A DNA stretch of 47,879 bases, taken from the NCBI GenBank assembly GCA_000710935.1, contig BAYV01000024.1:1-47879 (forward strand), in the 5' to 3' direction. Below are positions 36,991-45,130 of the stretch, one piece after another. The stretch's first letter is position 1. Each line of letters begins with the position of its first letter. The translations under genes and the position numbers were made by a program. This stretch comes from Iodidimonas nitroreducens (GTDB taxonomy: Bacteria; Pseudomonadota; Alphaproteobacteria; Sphingomonadales; Rhodothalassiaceae). The notes under the pieces were generated by a model. The model was not told where the DNA came from, did no database searches, and saw only the letters and a program-made list of their open reading frames with translations.

Positions 36991-38132
36991 CTGCACCCCT
37001 GATGACTGCCCCTGAAAAGTCTGACACTGAACGTCCCATAGCGGCCCCCCATGCCAATATGCCCGCCCTTGATGAAAGCGCGCAAAAGCTGTCGTTTTTT
37101 GAATTCTGGCCCCAGTGGCTGTTTTATACTCCGGTAATCCTTTGGTGGCTTTGGCTCAGCCTGCGCTATGGCGGCCCCGCCTTGCCCACGGCGGCCAATC
37201 CGGGCTTTCCCAATGGCGGCTTTGTGGGGGAAAGCAAGGCGCAGGTGTTCTCGCGCTTTGGTGTGAAGGCAAAAGCCGCCCTCGCCCCGTTCATCTGCTT
37301 TTGTGCCGATCATCAGGCCAAAGATCAAAGCCTGAGCGTGATGGCCGAGGCGCGGGGATCGGGCCTTGATTATCCGCTGGTCGCCAAGCCCGATATGGGC
37401 TGCCGGGGGGCGGGCGTGCAGGTGGTGCGCAATGATCGCGATCTTGACCGCTATATCGCAAGCTTTCCCGATGGGGCCCGGATCGTCTTGCAAAAGCTGG
37501 TGGATCAGCCGGGCGAGGTGGGGCTTTTTTATGTGCGGTCGCCATCGCAAAAGCAGGGGCGGCTGTTTTCTATGACCTTGAAATATTTTCCCACGATCAT
37601 CGGCAATGGGCGGGATCATCTGGAACGCCTGATCATGGATGATCCCCGTGCCGGGCAATTGCCCCATCTTTATCTGAAGCGAAATGCAACCCGGCTCGAT
37701 GAAATCATCCCCAAAGGCGAGCCCGTGCGCCTCGCTTTTGCCGGAAGCCATTCAAAGGGCGCGATTTTCCGTGATGGCCGCCCCTATATCACCGAAGCTT
37801 TGACCCAAGCCATCGACGCACTGGCCCGCGATATCGATGGTTTTTATATCGGTCGCTTTGATGTGCGCTTCAGTGATTTCAAGGCCCTGCAAGAGGGCCG
37901 CGATTTCACCATCATCGAGGTCAATGGCGCGGGCGGCGAAGCCACCCATATCTGGGATTCGCGGATGACCCTTAAAAAAGCCTATGGCGATCTGTTTGAG
38001 CAATTCTCGATGCTGTTTGCCATTGGCCGGGACAATCGCAGGCGCGGCGCACCGCCCATCAATCTATTGGAATTTTATCGGGCATGGCGCCACGAAGCCC
38101 GGCTGGTGCGCGGCTATCCGCCCACGGATTGA
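36987..38132 (+). CDS. Membrane-anchored ATP-grasp enzyme
   Basis: The protein has 381 residues. A Pro-rich start is followed by a hydrophobic, Trp-rich segment (about 42-60), probably a single membrane anchor. The ATP-grasp core has DYPLVAKPDMGCRGAGVQVV (128-147) as the lysine and glycine-rich lid, YIGRFDVRF near 292, and the metal-binding end FTIIEVNGAGGEATHIWD with E311 and N313. ATP-grasp enzymes join a carboxylate to an amine using ATP; the substrate is unknown. Coupling to dedA points to an envelope or lipid-linked substrate. The 3' end overlaps the convergent DUF2336 gene by 19 bp. Confidence 0.85.
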   Translation: MTAPLMTAPEKSDTERPIAAPHANMPALDESAQKLSFFEFWPQWLFYTPVILWWLWLSLRYGGPALPTAANPGFPNGGFVGESKAQVFSRFGVKAKAALAPFICFCADHQAKDQSLSVMAEARGSGLDYPLVAKPDMGCRGAGVQVVRNDRDLDRYIASFPDGARIVLQKLVDQPGEVGLFYVRSPSQKQGRLFSMTLKYFPTIIGNGRDHLERLIMDDPRAGQLPHLYLKRNATRLDEIIPKGEPVRLAFAGSHSKGAIFRDGRPYITEALTQAIDALARDIDGFYIGRFDVRFSDFKALQEGRDFTIIEVNGAGGEATHIWDSRMTLKKAYGDLFEQFSMLFAIGRDNRRRGAPPINLLEFYRAWRHEARLVRGYPPTD

Positions 38133-39079
38133 TTGACGCCCATTTCCCACGCCCCCAAAAGCCGGGTGGCCTGTTCATCGCGATAGCCCGCCCGGCGGAT
38201 CAGCTTCAGCACATGGGTGGCGCTATGGGCGCTGATAATCCGCTCGATGGTGATGATATCGATGCCGGTTTTATAGGCCATCACACTTTCAAAAAAGCGC
38301 AATCCGCCGCGCTTGGTAATATCGACCAGATAGCGATCGGTCAGCGCCCCGCGCTGTTCAAGCTGCCGGATATGTTCATTGAGCGCCCCCCGGCTTGCCC
38401 CTTCCAACCATTTCAAAACGGTATCGGCCCGGCTTGCGGCGGCCAAGGCATCGGCTTTTTCAGCCGACAGATCATAATGCGCGATTAAGCCATCACGGCA
38501 GGCCTGCGACACATGATCCACCAGCCGCTGAACGATTTCGAGGGGCAGATCCCCCCGGCGGCTCAGATGATCCATCATCGCCCGATTACCGCTGAAGCGA
38601 TTGAGGATGGGGCCACAGGCGCGTTCGATTTCGGCACCGGGATTGCGGATCAGATAGGTCACCGGCCGTTCGCCGCCGGTTTCCGCAATGGCCACCGCCA
38701 CGATATCGGGCACATGGGATCGCCGGGCGATGGCAATCTGCGCATGTTCATCCAATTCACGGGCCAGCCGCGCCAGATCGTCTTCTTTAAAAACAGAGAC
38801 GTGCTGCAAAAAAGGCGAGGATACATCTTCGACATCGCGGGCAATTTTCTCGGCCAGATCAAGGGGCAGATAACCGGCCCGGCGCAATTCAAATGCCAGA
38901 GTTTGGCGCACTTCCACGCTCAGATCATGGGCAAGGGTGCGGGCCACGTCTTCCACGACCTGCCGCTCGCCCGGGTCGTGCTTTTCAAGGAGAAACAGCC
39001 CGACCTTGCGCGCCAGAACAACTTTTTCAAGCTGTGCGCGGCTCGATGACGGGGGCAATCTCAATCCCTTGAACTCCAT
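38114..39079 (-). CDS. DUF2336 protein
   Basis: DUF2336 is an alphaproteobacterial helical family of unknown function. The 321 residues are all alpha-helical, with HEAT-like repeats such as DLSVEVRQTLAFELRRAGYLPLDLAEKIARD near 51-81 and IARRSHVPDIVAVAIAETG near 116-134. There are no membrane segments or signal peptide. The segment IARDVEDVSSPFLQHV is clearly similar to part of the PAS protein encoded at 41037-42377. Its last 19 bp overlap the convergent ATP-grasp gene, which may cause antisense interference. Confidence 0.87.
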   Translation of the reverse strand: MEFKGLRLPPSSSRAQLEKVVLARKVGLFLLEKHDPGERQVVEDVARTLAHDLSVEVRQTLAFELRRAGYLPLDLAEKIARDVEDVSSPFLQHVSVFKEDDLARLARELDEHAQIAIARRSHVPDIVAVAIAETGGERPVTYLIRNPGAEIERACGPILNRFSGNRAMMDHLSRRGDLPLEIVQRLVDHVSQACRDGLIAHYDLSAEKADALAAASRADTVLKWLEGASRGALNEHIRQLEQRGALTDRYLVDITKRGGLRFFESVMAYKTGIDIITIERIISAHSATHVLKLIRRAGYRDEQATRLLGAWEMGVNQSVGG

Positions 39080-39209
39080 AAATTGACGCCTGCTTTGAAT
39101 TTCATAAGGTTGATTTTACGATAGTTAGCCTTAACAGGGTCTATAGAAGCATGATTAATCGGGGGTTACGGCCTCTGTCCACTTGGCCGCTGCAAAGCCT
39201 TATGCGCCC

Positions 39210-40310
39210 TCAAAAAACGGCCATGCCCGGCCTTGCGCCAGAGATGTGCGCCAGAACACATTTTCGTGTGACCATCACATACCAGGGCAAAATCCCTTGG
39301 CGACCATGAAAGCCCACATGCCCGCCGCCCCGGCTGATCGCCACCTGAACATGGCCCCCATCGGGCCAATCGGCTGCCTGATAAGCATCAAGGGGAATCC
39401 AGGGATCATCATCCCCATGCAGGGCAAGAACCGGCAGGCGGATCCGTGAAAGCCCGTGGGCCGCCGAAGCCCGGTAATAATAATCGTCGGCATTGCGAAA
39501 ACCATGGGCAGGAGCCACGATCCGATCATCGAAATCGCGAATGCTGGCAACCGCCCGCAGGCGCATTTGCAGATCATCATCCGATGGTGCCCATTGCGCG
39601 CCATCCCGCTTCATCCAGCGCAACAGGGCCTGATGATAGATGCGATTGCGCGGCGCGGCAATGCGCGCCCCCGCCGCCGCCAGATCCAAAGGGGCGCTGA
39701 TGCTCATGATCGCCAAGGGGTGCGCGGCTTCAAGCTCAATCTCGCCCGCCCCCAATTGCCCCGCCAGGCGCAAAAGCATATGCCCGCCCAAAGAAAAGCC
39801 GATGGCCAGCACCGGCTGACCGGGCCTTTCCGCATGAAGCCACGCCAGCACATCGCACAGATCATCGGTCAGCCCCCCATGATAAGGGCCAGAGCTGCTG
39901 GCCGCCGATGGCCCCGCCCCGCGCAGATTAAGGCGGATCACCTCAACTCCGCAGCCCTCAAACCCAAGCGTGGCAAGGCGCAGATAGGCGCTATCCTCGC
40001 AGCCGCCAAGGCCGTGCACCATAAGGACGATGGGCGAGGCCCCCAGCTTTTCCTGTTTCGCCTTTGCCAGATCAAAAGGCGCATTGGAAAGCGCCGACAA
40101 AGCCCCAAAAGATGGGGATCGCAAAGGGATCAAAAGCCGCCTTTCCACCCCCCATAAAGCTTTGGGGGGTGCAACCAAGCGATTGCGCAGGGTTTGCAGA
40201 TCGCCCCCGATCCAGGGCCAGCGTGGCTGAAAATCCGGCACATCCGCCCAAAAGGGCGCGTGCGGGCTGCCGGCCAAAAGCCTGAAGCCACGCCCGCTGT
40301 TCATCCCCAT
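39210..40310 (-). CDS. Alpha/beta hydrolase, YheT family
   Basis: This 366-residue hydrolase has the YheT/EMB8 layout. The oxyanion segment VLMVHGLGGCEDSAYLR is near 94-110, followed by LNLRGAGPSAASSSGPYHGG. The nucleophile elbow is GFSLGG near 171-176. The acid is probably in LALHGDDDPWIP near 305-316, and the catalytic histidine in GGGHVGFHG near 341. The natural substrate of YheT-type esterases is unsettled. The gene lies 9 bp downstream of the Lrp-type regulator and is probably co-transcribed with it. A second ATG at 40304 is an alternative start. Confidence 0.9.
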   Translation of the reverse strand: MGMNSGRGFRLLAGSPHAPFWADVPDFQPRWPWIGGDLQTLRNRLVAPPKALWGVERRLLIPLRSPSFGALSALSNAPFDLAKAKQEKLGASPIVLMVHGLGGCEDSAYLRLATLGFEGCGVEVIRLNLRGAGPSAASSSGPYHGGLTDDLCDVLAWLHAERPGQPVLAIGFSLGGHMLLRLAGQLGAGEIELEAAHPLAIMSISAPLDLAAAGARIAAPRNRIYHQALLRWMKRDGAQWAPSDDDLQMRLRAVASIRDFDDRIVAPAHGFRNADDYYYRASAAHGLSRIRLPVLALHGDDDPWIPLDAYQAADWPDGGHVQVAISRGGGHVGFHGRQGILPWYVMVTRKCVLAHISGARPGMAVF

Positions 40311-40319
40311 GGGCGATGC

Positions 40320-40802
40320 TTATTTTTTCGGGAGCGGCAAAGGCACCCCGGGCACCCGCTTTGACGAGCGGATGGTGAGCGAGGTTTTGACACTTTCAAC
40401 ATTGGTCGAGGAGGTGAGTTCGGAAGTCAGAAAGCGCTGAAATTCAGCCAGATCCCGCGCCACAATTTTGAGAATGAAATCAATTTCGCCATTGAGCATA
40501 AAGCATTCCCGCACCAATGGCCAATCGGCGACTTTCCGCTCGAAAGCCTGCAAATCAGCATCGGCCTGACTGCGCAGAGAGACAAGAGCGAAAACAGTGA
40601 TCCCAAAGCCCAGGGCTTCCTGATCGAGATCGGCATGATAGCCCCGAATGAAGCCCGATTCTTCGAGGGCCCGCACCCGGCGCAGGCAGGGCGGCGCGGT
40701 GATCCCCACCCGTTCGGCCAGATCAACATTGGTCATCCGACCTTCATCTTGCAGGGACGTGAGAATTTTCATATCCACTGCATCAAGCTTCACTCTGGCC
40801 AT
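40320..40802 (-). CDS. Lrp/AsnC family transcriptional regulator
   Basis: DNA-binding regulator of amino-acid-responsive genes. The ATG at 40802, with atggag upstream, gives 160 residues, the family norm; an ATG at 40823 would add seven. An N-terminal helix-turn-helix lies at about 22-46 (MTNVDLAERVGITAPPCLRR), followed by the linker RALEESGFIRGYHADLD and a RAM ligand-binding domain with GEIDFILKIVARDLAEFQRF. It is the first gene of a two-gene unit with the YheT hydrolase. An AT-rich inverted repeat at 40858-40875, 56 bp upstream, may be its own operator. Confidence 0.93.
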   Translation of the reverse strand: MARVKLDAVDMKILTSLQDEGRMTNVDLAERVGITAPPCLRRVRALEESGFIRGYHADLDQEALGFGITVFALVSLRSQADADLQAFERKVADWPLVRECFMLNGEIDFILKIVARDLAEFQRFLTSELTSSTNVESVKTSLTIRSSKRVPGVPLPLPKK

Positions 40803-40857
40803 CGTCTTTCGCTCCATCTGCATGTGACAGACGCATTTCGCGCCTTTTCCCCAAAAA

Positions 40858-40875
40858 TATTATAACAATATAATA
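40858..40875. promoter_or_regulatory. AT-rich inverted repeat upstream of the Lrp-type gene
   Basis: TATTATA (40858-40864) and TATAATA (40869-40875) are perfect complements around four bases. The minus-strand copy also offers a -10-like TATAAT. Lrp-family proteins often bind AT-rich dyads and regulate themselves. Confidence 0.45.
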
Positions 40876-40966
40876 ATCAATGGTCAGGATATTTCCAGCC
40901 CTTCCCTGCTGAAATTTAGAGGGTTTGCGTTCTGCGAATAAACAGTGCAAACTCTGCGCGGGACAA

Positions 40967-41024
40967 GCGCGGGGGCGCTTTCGGGAACGGAACAGGCGCG
41001 GGGGCGCTTTCGGGAACGGAACAG
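40967..41024. repeat. Perfect 29 bp tandem duplication
   Basis: Two adjacent identical copies (40967-40995 and 40996-41024), each beginning gcgcgggggcgctttcgg, lie 12 bp before the ATG of the DUF2336-like/PAS gene. No mismatch exists, so the duplication is recent or maintained. Each copy contains an aacggaacag segment. Confidence 0.93.
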
Positions 41025-41036
41025 GGCAAGACGACC

Positions 41037-42377
41037 ATGCATCAAGAGGAAACGGAACGCGCTGATCATCAGCGCAGAACCGGCGCATCAGTTCTATACG
41101 CCGAGCCGGAACAGAATTTTGAGTTTGGGCGGGATTTGATCCCTGATAGAGGGCATCAGAATCAGGATGTCGCCATGGATCATATGGATGGCAATCGCGA
41201 ACATACCGAGCTTTTCATCGCTCTGGCCCGGCGTTTGCTGCACGAAGATCGTGAAGACGAGCCGGAACGCCGGGGCCATCTTTTGCGGATGCTGGAAAGC
41301 CTGATGCCCCAGGCCGCCCCCACAGCCCGGCGCAAAATGGTGCAGCATCTGGCCAGCCTGCCCGCGCCGCCAAAGGATCTGGCCAGCCTTTTGGCCACCG
41401 ATGAAGCCAGCATCAGTACCCCGCTTTTGCGTCAGGTGCCTTTCAGCCCCCCCGAATTGATCCAGTTGATTTCCAAAACCGGCCCCGATCATCATATCGA
41501 AATCGCCAGACGTGCCGATCTCACCCTTGATGTCTGGCTGGCCTTGGCCCGTGTTACCGCCCGGCATTTGCAACAGCCCAATAAAAGCGCCGCCAGCCCG
41601 AAATCTGCTGAGGCCAAAGCCCCCCTATCGCCGCAATCAAATCCAAACCCTGAACCGCTTGCCCCCCAAGCTGCGGCCAAGACTGCCCCTAAGCCCGCCC
41701 CTAAGCTTGAGCCCCAACCCAATCCAAAGGCTCAACACAATCTGGAATCGGCGAAAAATCTGGAGCCGCAACTGAACACGACGCCCATCCCTGCCCGCCC
41801 CAAACATCTGGAGCCTTTGGTGGATCAATCCGATGATAGCTGGCAATTTGAAACCGCCCGGGATGGCCGGATCACCCGGCTTTCCCCCAATGCGGTGCAG
41901 GCTTTTGGCGCGTCGATGCCTGCGCTTTATGGCGAATTTCTGACCTATGCCCTTGATCTGCACGCCGCCGCCCCAACAGCCGATGATATTGCCCGGGCGA
42001 TGGCCCGCCATGTGCCTTTGCAAGATCTGGTTTTTCAAACCATGCCAAAAAATCAGCCGGCCCGACGCTGGCGTTTGCGGGCCCAGCCGCGCTTTTCCTT
42101 TCCCGAAGGCCGATTCGAGGGGTATATCGGCACCGTGCGCGATCTTGATCGCATCACCAGCCCCGATGCGGGCGGGCGTCATCGCAGCCCTGTTGATCGC
42201 GCCGATGATCTGCTTGATCGCATGGCCCGGGCGGCGGATCGTTTGTCGCAATCCACCACCTCGCCCGAACTGGAAGATTACGCCAAAACCATGCGCGATT
42301 GTGTGAAGGCCCTGAAAGCCCTGCCCCTTGGTTCGACGCAGTCCCGCCCTGATCGGCGCGCCTATCACCATGATTGA
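41037..42377 (+). CDS. DUF2336-like / PAS domain protein without kinase domain
   Basis: The N-terminal half (about 50-180) is helical. It contains LLATDEASISTPLLRQVPFS and HIEIARRADLTLDVWLALAR, matching the repeats of the DUF2336 protein at 38114-39079. A linker of about 85 residues, rich in Pro, Lys, Ala and Asn, follows. A PAS-like domain (about 278-385) reads WQFETARDGRITRLSPNAVQAFG and ends FEGYIGTVRDLDRI. The last 60 residues are helical, but no HisKA H-box or ATPase is present before the stop. Upstream in-frame starts are possible (41037 is the first ATG; 41175 and 41184 are others). A role in signalling is inferred. Confidence 0.8.
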   Translation: MHQEETERADHQRRTGASVLYAEPEQNFEFGRDLIPDRGHQNQDVAMDHMDGNREHTELFIALARRLLHEDREDEPERRGHLLRMLESLMPQAAPTARRKMVQHLASLPAPPKDLASLLATDEASISTPLLRQVPFSPPELIQLISKTGPDHHIEIARRADLTLDVWLALARVTARHLQQPNKSAASPKSAEAKAPLSPQSNPNPEPLAPQAAAKTAPKPAPKLEPQPNPKAQHNLESAKNLEPQLNTTPIPARPKHLEPLVDQSDDSWQFETARDGRITRLSPNAVQAFGASMPALYGEFLTYALDLHAAAPTADDIARAMARHVPLQDLVFQTMPKNQPARRWRLRAQPRFSFPEGRFEGYIGTVRDLDRITSPDAGGRHRSPVDRADDLLDRMARAADRLSQSTTSPELEDYAKTMRDCVKALKALPLGSTQSRPDRRAYHHD

Positions 42378-42534
42378 TTCCCCACGCTTGATTTTCCTCA
42401 GCACAGCCGCATCTTGCGCCCATGGGTTTTGAGGATTAAATAACTGAAAGTTCGACGCATCGCTTTGGCGGTGCTTTTTGTTATTGCCCATCCATGAAAA
42501 CCCGCCCCACCCGGCGGGCAGCCGGAGAGACCCG

Positions 42535-43536
42535 ATGCCCCAAAGCCAAGCGCCCGCCCCCCATCACAGCAAAATTCTGATCATCGGATCGGGGCCTGCG
42601 GGCTATACGGCGGCGATTTATGCGGCACGGGCGAATCTAAGCCCCACCATCGTCGCTGGCCTGCAACCGGGCGGCCAATTGACCATCACCACCGATGTGG
42701 AAAATTACCCCGGCTTTGCCGATGTGATTCAGGGCCCATGGCTGATGGAACAGATGAAGGCTCAGGCCCTGCATGTGGGGACAGAATTGATCGAGGACAT
42801 CATCACCGATATCGATCTCGACAGCCGCCCTTTCCGCGCCACCGGCGATAGCGGCAGGCTTTATACCACCGATTCTGTGGTAATTGCCACCGGCGCGCAG
42901 GCCCGCTGGCTGGGCATCCCATCCGAGGAAAAATTCAAGGGCTTCGGGGTCTCCGCCTGCGCCACCTGCGATGGTTTTTTCTATCGCAACAAAGAAGTGA
43001 TCGTGGTGGGCGGCGGCAATACCGCCGTGGAAGAAGCGCTTTATCTGACCAATTTTGCCTCGAAAGTAACGCTGGTTCATCGCCGCGATCATCTGCGGGC
43101 GGAAAAAATCCTGCAAGATCGCCTTTTTGCCCATGAAAAGATCGAAGTGATCTGGGATCATCAGATCGATGAAATCTTAGGCGATGAAAATCCCCTTGGG
43201 GTCACCGGGGCGCGGCTGGCCCATAGCCGCAGCGGCGAAACCCGGATCGTGCCCGCCCATGGGGTGTTTATCGCCATTGGCCATGTGCCCGCCACCAGCC
43301 TGTTCAAGGGCAAGCTGAGCATGGATGGCCATGGCTATATCAAAACCGCGCCGGATTCCACCGCCACGGATATTCCCGGGGTTTATGCGGCGGGGGATGT
43401 CACCGATGATATTTATCGTCAGGCCGTAACGGCGGCGGGCATGGGCTGCATGGCCGCGCTGGAGGCCGAGCGTTGGCTTGCGTCCGAAGCCGCCCAAAGC
43501 AGCAAGGCAGCAAAAGGCAAGCAGGCGGCGGAATGA
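42535..43536 (+). CDS. trxB: Thioredoxin-disulfide reductase
   Basis: NADPH-dependent flavoenzyme that keeps thioredoxin reduced. The ATG at 42535 has ccggagag upstream and gives 333 residues; an in-frame TTG at 42478 is rejected. The FAD-binding GSGPAG is at 18-23, the redox-active CATC at 142-145 and the NADPH-binding GGGNTA near 160-165. The C-terminal FAD motif GVYAAGDVTDDIYRQAVTAAGMGCMAALEAERW is complete. A short Ala/Lys-rich tail follows. It is convergent with the flavin reductase gene, with a 13 bp triple repeat across both stops. Confidence 0.96.
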   Translation: MPQSQAPAPHHSKILIIGSGPAGYTAAIYAARANLSPTIVAGLQPGGQLTITTDVENYPGFADVIQGPWLMEQMKAQALHVGTELIEDIITDIDLDSRPFRATGDSGRLYTTDSVVIATGAQARWLGIPSEEKFKGFGVSACATCDGFFYRNKEVIVVGGGNTAVEEALYLTNFASKVTLVHRRDHLRAEKILQDRLFAHEKIEVIWDHQIDEILGDENPLGVTGARLAHSRSGETRIVPAHGVFIAIGHVPATSLFKGKLSMDGHGYIKTAPDSTATDIPGVYAAGDVTDDIYRQAVTAAGMGCMAALEAERWLASEAAQSSKAAKGKQAAE

Positions 43537-43570
43537 TCAGGCCAAATAATCAGGCCAAATGATCAGGCGA
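43532..43570. repeat. 13 bp tandem repeat, three copies, over two convergent stop codons
   Basis: Units at 43532-43544, 43545-43557 and 43558-43570 (aatgatcaggcca with one change in each of the last two) span the whole gap between trxB and the flavin reductase gene. The first copy contains the trxB TGA (43534-43536). The third contains the opposing stop (43563-43565). Confidence 0.9.
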
Positions 43571-44123
43571 GCGGCCGCAAAACCCCATCATGAAAGAGCA
43601 GGGCATTGGCCGTGCGGCTGATCACCTGCTCCACCTGCCCCACGATGATGCGGTGATCGCCGCCGGGATAATCGGCATATTTGCGGCATAAAAAAACCGC
43701 CACCGCGCCTTCGGGGATGGGGATATCCTCGCCCAAGGGGTGCCATTCCACATGGTGAAAGCGCCCATCCTGAAAGCGCTTGTCTTCCGGTCCGGCAAAT
43801 TGCCGCGCCAGTTGGCCCTGATCTTCGGCCATCACGCTGACCACAAAATGTTCGGCCCTGATGAAATCAGCAGCCCGCGAGGCTTGATGATCTACGCTCC
43901 ACAAAACCAGCGGCGGTTCCAGGCTCACCGATGAAAAGCTGTTGATGGTGATGCCGATGGGCTGGCCTTCTGCCCCCTGCGCTGTCACCACCGCCACCCC
44001 GGTGGGAAAGCGGCCCAATGCTGCACGAAAAGCCCGCCGATCATGATCAATGGGCAATCCATGGCTTTGGTCAAAGGCAAAGCGGCTGTGCCCTTCATCT
44101 GGCTTGTTATTCTGTTCGGTCAT
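43563..44123 (-). CDS. Flavin reductase (FMN-binding split-barrel) family protein
   Basis: The 186-residue protein matches the flavin reductase-like family that supplies reduced FMN/FAD to oxygenases (HpaC type). Landmarks are FRAALGRFPTGVAVVTAQG near 32-50, GITINSFSSVSLEPPLVLWSVD near 57-78 and FVVSVMAEDQGQLARQFAG near 93-111. The late DHRIIVGQVEQV contains the conserved His. No partner oxygenase lies in the window, so it may be a general reductase. The N-terminal 25 residues are polar and variable. Confidence 0.9.
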   Translation of the reverse strand: MTEQNNKPDEGHSRFAFDQSHGLPIDHDRRAFRAALGRFPTGVAVVTAQGAEGQPIGITINSFSSVSLEPPLVLWSVDHQASRAADFIRAEHFVVSVMAEDQGQLARQFAGPEDKRFQDGRFHHVEWHPLGEDIPIPEGAVAVFLCRKYADYPGGDHRIIVGQVEQVISRTANALLFHDGVLRPLA

Positions 44124-44198
44124 GATCGGCGGTCTGTTCCGTTTATGCGTGGGTCATAGATAGGGGGACTGGTGCCGGGGTTTTAACATGGATAGAGA

Positions 44199-45116
44199 TT
44201 AATGCGCCGGGTTTTTAAGGCTTTCATAAACAGCGCGCAAAAAAGCTTCGGGGTTGATGAAACCGCTGCCCCATGCCTCGTCATAGGCGGCCATGGGCCG
44301 GGCGGCAATCACCTCGTCCAGGCTTTTACCATCGGCGATCATCGGCCGCACCCGATCCCGCGCGGTTTCCAGCACATTCAGATAAGCCCGCACCCGTTCG
44401 CGATCCGCCAGCGGACCATGCCCCCCGATGAACATGGTTTTTTCATCGGCCAAAGCCATCGCCTTGATCACCCCATCGATGATGCCCAGAAGATTGCCGC
44501 CGCTTTCCACATCGATGAAGGGATAGCGATCAACGAACAACAGATCGCCCATATGGATCACATTGCTTTCGGGGAAATGGATGATGCTATCGCCATCGGT
44601 ATGGGCATGGGGCATGTGATAGGCCCGGGCATCTTCACCCAGATGAAAGCTAAGCTGATCATTGAAGGTCAAAACCGGCAAAGCGGCTTTGGGCCGGGCT
44701 TCGGTATTGCGGCGTTCATTGCTGAAGCGTTGCGGCTGGGCCAGCCTGCGATACACATGATCATGGGCCACGATCACCACGCCCCCTTCGCCCAGATTTT
44801 CATTCCCGCCGGTATGATCGCCATGCCAATGGGTATTGAGCAGGAATTTCACCGGCCCGCTGTCAAGGCTGGCGATGGCCTCCAATATCCGCTCGGTCAA
44901 GGGCGCAAACTGATCATCGATCAGAATCACCCCGTCATCACCGGTCAGCACGCCGATATTGCCCCCGGCCCCATAGAGCACATGCACATTGCCCGCCACC
45001 GGCTCGATCTTGATCTCCACATCGGAAAAATCGCGCTGGGCTGCGGCCGAATGGCTCAATCCTGCGGCCAGCAAAAGCGCGGCCAAAGCCCGCTTTCCAT
45101 CAAATCCGTTTGCCAT
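44199..45116 (-). CDS. Exported MBL-fold metallo-hydrolase
   Basis: The ATG at 45116, preceded by gaggggg, starts a signal peptide (cleavage near SHSAAAQ, residue 27); an upstream ATG at 45131 is less likely. The metallo-beta-lactamase fold has the zinc motif HWHGDH (H96, H98, D100, H101), with HAHTDGDS near 169 and the late GGHGPLADRERV. The form is close to the periplasmic MBL proteins of the quinoprotein-relay/SoxH-like and subclass B-related group; a true beta-lactamase is not indicated. It follows the acyl-CoA ligase gene, whose stop lies 14 bp upstream of this start, so they are likely co-transcribed. Confidence 0.88.
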   Translation of the reverse strand: MANGFDGKRALAALLLAAGLSHSAAAQRDFSDVEIKIEPVAGNVHVLYGAGGNIGVLTGDDGVILIDDQFAPLTERILEAIASLDSGPVKFLLNTHWHGDHTGGNENLGEGGVVIVAHDHVYRRLAQPQRFSNERRNTEARPKAALPVLTFNDQLSFHLGEDARAYHMPHAHTDGDSIIHFPESNVIHMGDLLFVDRYPFIDVESGGNLLGIIDGVIKAMALADEKTMFIGGHGPLADRERVRAYLNVLETARDRVRPMIADGKSLDEVIAARPMAAYDEAWGSGFINPEAFLRAVYESLKNPAH

Positions 45117-45130
45117 TGAAATCCCCCTCA

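Noticed and set aside
42500-42523. cccgcc/ggcggg hairpin before trxB as a terminator or riboswitch
   Set aside because: It is short with no T-run, and nothing matching a known riboswitch core is visible. It may be only a GC-rich leader.
44202-45119. Plus-strand open frame of 305 codons
   Set aside because: It mirrors the MBL-fold gene, which has a complete zinc motif and signal peptide. The plus-strand product is low-complexity and rich in His, Ile and Gly, and has no family features.
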